Source of the DNA: Straminergon stramineum
Taxonomy: Eukaryota; Streptophyta; Bryopsida; Hypnales; Calliergonaceae
Direction of reading: 5' to 3'
NCBI GenBank assembly: GCA_963920665.1
Contig: OY987263.1
Location: forward strand, 36,506,547-36,570,546
Length of the DNA stretch: 64,000 nt
The number at the start of each line of letters is the position of its first letter. Positions within the stretch are counted from its first letter, which is position 1. Below the pieces are notes generated by a model that was not told the DNA's origin, ran no database searches, and saw nothing but the letters and a program-made list of their open reading frames with translations. Positions 60,586 to 64,000 of the stretch are shown here, one piece after another. The position numbers and the translations under genes were made by a program.

Positions 60586-61559
60586 TCGGCAGACCGGGAT
60601 GCTACAAATCCTTTAAACCATGGTCAAAATATTACCGCAGTCAACCCATTTGGATTACACCAACTGATCAAATGCCGGTGGTGAGAATTAGAATATTGTA
60701 AGCTTAGTGGAGATTGAATTAGCAGTAGTGACATAAATTGTGTTAAGGAAACTTACAAGGGTCTGAGCACTGATTAGATCATGGTGTCCACAGGCAATAA
60801 GGATTCTTATTACTCTTGAATTTGAGTGAGAGTACAGAGAAAATTTCGATATAATGTTTTTCGGTCTGGAGTGAATCCAATTTATTTAGTAAATTTATTG
60901 TAGTTTTCAAATGATTTTTTAAACAGCACTTGCCCAATGCTTGGTACCAAAATTCCACCTCTGTCTGAAGGGAAGTGTTCACATTGGCAGCATTGCAAGA
61001 CTTGAAGGGTGGTCTCCAAATTTGTTGAGCGGCATACACTTGTTGAATTACGAGGTGAAAATTTGATTATATTGTTGATCTTGTGAAATATTAGGTGAAT
61101 TGATGTACAGTATATCCATAAGACATTTTCAAAAAGATCTCTTTAACATCTAAAATAATGTCCATTTGATTATTTTATGGTTGCTGGCCAACTTCAGGGG
61201 TTGCTTGGAAACTAGAGAAATGTTCCTTTTCTTTGTAAAATTTTGTATGTTTTCCATGTAGTTCATCAAATTATCTTTTCGCAACTAGAACTTTTTTTGG
61301 TTTGGACAAAATCTCCACCTTGTATGCTATTCCAAGTCAAACACTATTGGAAATGGTTGTCTCAAGATAGACATAGTCACAACGGATAGTTTCGGGAGAT
61401 AAACATAACCAATCAGAGTCCATCCCAAGAAAAAAAATTTCATACGTGGACAAGGGGTTGATGGTTCGAGGATGTAGTGAAAAGGCATAGTCAAGTGTAA
61501 TTTTTATTTCACCAAAGTCCCTCATATGATTTCTCAAATTGAACTTTGGTTAATGATAT
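60586..61559. other. Intergenic DNA after the GDSL gene
   Basis: Presumably holds the 3' UTR in its first few hundred bases; no clear polyadenylation signal was chosen. Nothing else recognised. Confidence 0.4.
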
Positions 61560-61732
61560 CTTAAAATCTGTATAGTCAAAGTCTTTGAAATTTGCAGGCT
61601 AGAATAAAATGATAGTGATGAACAAGATCTTGCAATTAGTGTTTTTTTCCTAAATGGTTCTAAAAGAAAATATATGTTCATTTCAATTTGGAGGTGATTT
61701 TGGAGGGAAGAGCCCCCTTGGACATTTAGGGG
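61560..61732 (+). mobile_element. Truncated TTAA/CCCC element (right part)
   Basis: The right end ACATTTAGGGG followed by TTAA (61733-61736), and upstream blocks such as GATCTTGCAATTAGTG and TTTTTTTCCTAAA, match the right third of the 52 and 54 kb copies. No left end is visible. Confidence 0.55.
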
Positions 61733-61736
61733 TTAA

Positions 61737-62399
61737 TTTCCAACTATGAGAATGGTTTAAATTATAGTACAACCTTTTAATTATTGACATCTAAAGAAGG
61801 GCATTCACATGGTATGAGAGCATTGCTCTAGCACTAAAAAACTCCATCATGTCTAAGGGGGCATCATTCAATAGGGGAGATTTGAGGGCTCTACATGCAT
61901 GTGAGTTTCCAAGCTGCGGGGAGCATAGGAACTGTGCCACTGCTATAGTCTGACGTGGCTAAGACCGTGCTATGTCAAAATAAATAAAAATTGATTTTTT
62001 TTTCAACTTTTTTTTGTATTTTAGGAGAGGGAGAGGGAGAGAGAGAGAGAGAGGACACCCCCAAACAGGGCTTATTTTGTCAATCCAATATCCACATGAC
62101 TACACACAAAACAGGTTGTTTTTTCCTGACCCAACTATATTTTGGACCATCTTGGAGAATATGAGCTATCAAGTAATTCTGTTTATAATTTCACCAATGA
62201 TAACACGATCAAGATCTTGATCGGGAGGGTGGGTGGGACCATTTGCAAGATTACTCTTTACCACCGAACCCATTTGATTCTAGTACTCCTCAAGTTACTC
62301 ACGACTACACAAGTGCAAGCATTGTTTGAAAAACTACATGCATCATGGGTCTAACACATTTCAACGAGGCAAAATACTTAATACTATGGATGAAGAAAT
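61737..62399. other. Intergenic DNA with GA microsatellite
   Basis: A GA-rich run occupies 62024-62053. Nothing else recognised. Confidence 0.5.
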
Positions 62400-63062
62400 G
62401 AGCTTCCAATCTTGAGTAGTCATGCCTCACCTGCATCCATGTCCCACAACAAACACGAGGTCAGTTACAGGACGCATGCGAGGTGTCTACAGCATGACCA
62501 CACCCTGTTATTGGAGCCAAAGATTGCCACAAATTACTCTCACAAGCACCAAGTATATGCCATGCAAACACAAAGAAAACTTTCAATGTTCACCAAACCT
62601 CATCTCTCTTCTATCAGTAAGAGGGGACAAAACCTGGGATGCCATTTCAGTGCCCATGAACTCTAACACACCCGTTGAAATACAGCCCCACCTCCTGGAA
62701 CTCAGTCGTACATGTAGCGACAACACAGCCCAAGAGCGAGGTGGTGAAGCAACAAAGCAAACGCACTCCAGGAATACAAGCTTGTCAGGGGGCATCACAA
62801 GAACTACTCCCCAAGGCGCTTCCATCATTGGGGTGTTGTATCTTTAGGGCGGCCCACTTGGCAATCAGGTGACCGTTTCTTGGCAGTCGGGTGACAGGGG
62901 TGCAGTGCAGCGATACCCAGCCCACCCTGCCCGAGGTCCATCCATCCTCGGTCTGGGAGCGGAGAAGCCCATACTCCCAGTCTCTAGGGGTACTAATACC
63001 CGTGATATTAGCTCAGTAACATCGTCGCGACTGGGCTCCGACGTGAGAGAGAGAGAGAGAGA
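62400..63062. other. GC-richer patch ending in a GA microsatellite, unresolved
   Basis: Frames of up to 141 codons exist on the plus strand (62422-62847), but with no domain. A GA run at 63045-63062 closes the patch. It could be a piece of a GC-rich LTR or a gene remnant. Confidence 0.35.
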
Positions 63063-63486
63063 TTTTTTATATTTATTTTTCAGATTGCAGCTAGATGTTC
63101 CCAAATAGTATAGGGAACAGGCAAGGGAATAGCTCTGAAACAGGCATCTAAAGCCCTCAAATCTACTCTGATGTGTTTCTTAAAGGATTGGTTAGTTGTT
63201 TTCCCCACTTAGTATATTAATACCCAATCAATCTTAAATTTGCTAAAGTAAAAAGAATCTCCATCATTTATGACATTAGTATTTGGAGGAGTTGCCAATC
63301 CCAACAAAAATTGCTTATTTGTTGTAGCAAAGATAATTTAAAGATGGATCAAAACATTCATTGTGCACTTTCATCCAAAATTTAACATTCATTTATGTAT
63401 GGTAATTGGTGATAATCTTAGGATTCATAGATGCAAAATTTATGAAATCCAACGCCATATACATTTAACATTGTAGTTCCTTTATA

Positions 63487-63574
63487 GTCAGGTTTTGGAT
63501 GAAAAATCAGGTTTATCTAAATGTTGTAATATCATCCTACTTTGAAAAACCTGATTTTTCATCCAAAACCTGAC
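63487..63574. repeat. Perfect 28-bp inverted repeat
   Basis: 63487-63514 and 63547-63574 are exact reverse complements with a 32-base loop. A 26-base direct repeat (63526-63551 and 63634-63659) overlaps the right arm. This suggests a recently rearranged small element. Confidence 0.85.
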
Positions 63575-63824
63575 GTTAAATGTACGTTCATCTTAATGTA
63601 CGTTTCATTTAGATGTACTTTCATCTAAACTTTGTAATATCATCCTACTTTGAAAAACCATTGCATAATTTCTACAGGCTGTGCCCATTCAAAATAACAG
63701 AGCATTTTTCAAAATATCCAAATTATTTTCAAAATCATCACAGATAAAAAAATCCTTGGAATGCTCGAAAACATTATGACATGCATCCATTCCTGCTGGA
63801 ATTGCTGGGTCAACTGATATTTTG

Positions 63825-63903
63825 TTAAAATGGCGGTATTCATGAGCCATTTTTCCATTTATTTTCTAGGAATGGTATACATTGAGGAATATCGCCATTT
63901 TAA
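63825..63903. repeat. 17-bp inverted repeat
   Basis: TTAAAATGGCGGTATTC at 63825-63841 pairs with GAATATCGCCATTTTAA at 63887-63903 with one mismatch. Element borders are not resolved. Confidence 0.7.
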
Positions 63904-64000
63904 AGAAATATCCGTTCGGTTACAATTCAAAATGTGGTCTAGAATACAAGGCATCCATGCTTTATGTTTGAACAAGTTTTATTTTTAATTACAAGTTCTA

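Noticed and set aside
62422..62847. Frame of 141 codons in the GC-richer patch
   Set aside because: Composition-driven; overlapping frames of similar quality on both strands and no recognisable motif.
1..64000. tRNA, rRNA, CRISPR or organelle insertions
   Set aside because: No cloverleaf, ribosomal or regularly spaced repeat structure was seen by eye; a dedicated RNA scan would be the proper test.

Overview
The window is nuclear DNA of a land plant. Both intact genes are plant families with spliced GT-AG introns: a MYB-CC (GARP) transcription factor and a plant-type GDSL esterase/lipase. Only about 11 kb of 64 kb is genic. The rest is AT-rich DNA full of decayed transposable elements, which suggests a large, repeat-laden genome such as a lycophyte, fern or gymnosperm. 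I cannot fix the lineage from this sequence alone.

Layout. 0-32 kb is gene-poor. It holds dispersed repeats (0.1-1.85 kb and 6.15-6.98 kb), a GC-richer block with traces of decayed coding sequence (2.7-4.96 kb), TTAA-flanked elements (7.9-9.06 and 27.8-28.9 kb), a Stowaway-like element (12.1-12.7 kb), and an unresolved GC-richer island (13.0-14.6 kb). It also holds a CACTA-type element interrupted by a solo LTR (19.2-21.7 kb), a dead Tc1/mariner element with long repeated ends (22.6-24.8 kb) and a CACTA-type hairpin MITE (31.2-31.4 kb). 32.4-40.6 kb is the MYB-CC gene: a long GC-rich leader and ten coding exons, followed by a strong foldback at 40.95-41.06 kb. 42-55 kb is a transposon graveyard. 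It contains a head-to-head dimer of a TTAA-flanked element, a Ty3/gypsy RT-RNase H fragment, a second copy of the 0.1-1.85 kb repeat, and a TA-flanked element that hosts two more TTAA elements. 56.7-60.6 kb is the GDSL gene with a tandem-repeat promoter and five exons. 61-64 kb is again repeats and small inverted repeats.

The two genes are on the + strand and about 16 kb apart, with nothing tying them into one pathway. The MYB-CC protein would act in the nucleus. The GDSL enzyme has a signal peptide and would be secreted.

The most unusual signal is a family of about 0.24-1.16 kb non-autonomous elements with short CCCCTAAA...TTTAGGGG ends next to TTAA. In the 42-44 kb copy, two 0.93 kb units are joined head to head through one TTAA. 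TTAA targets and CCC-type ends are the hallmark of piggyBac-like transposons, which are not a standard part of plant genomes. The alternative, a TA target with ACCCC ends, cannot be excluded from these copies alone. All statements come from reading the sequence; no searches were run.
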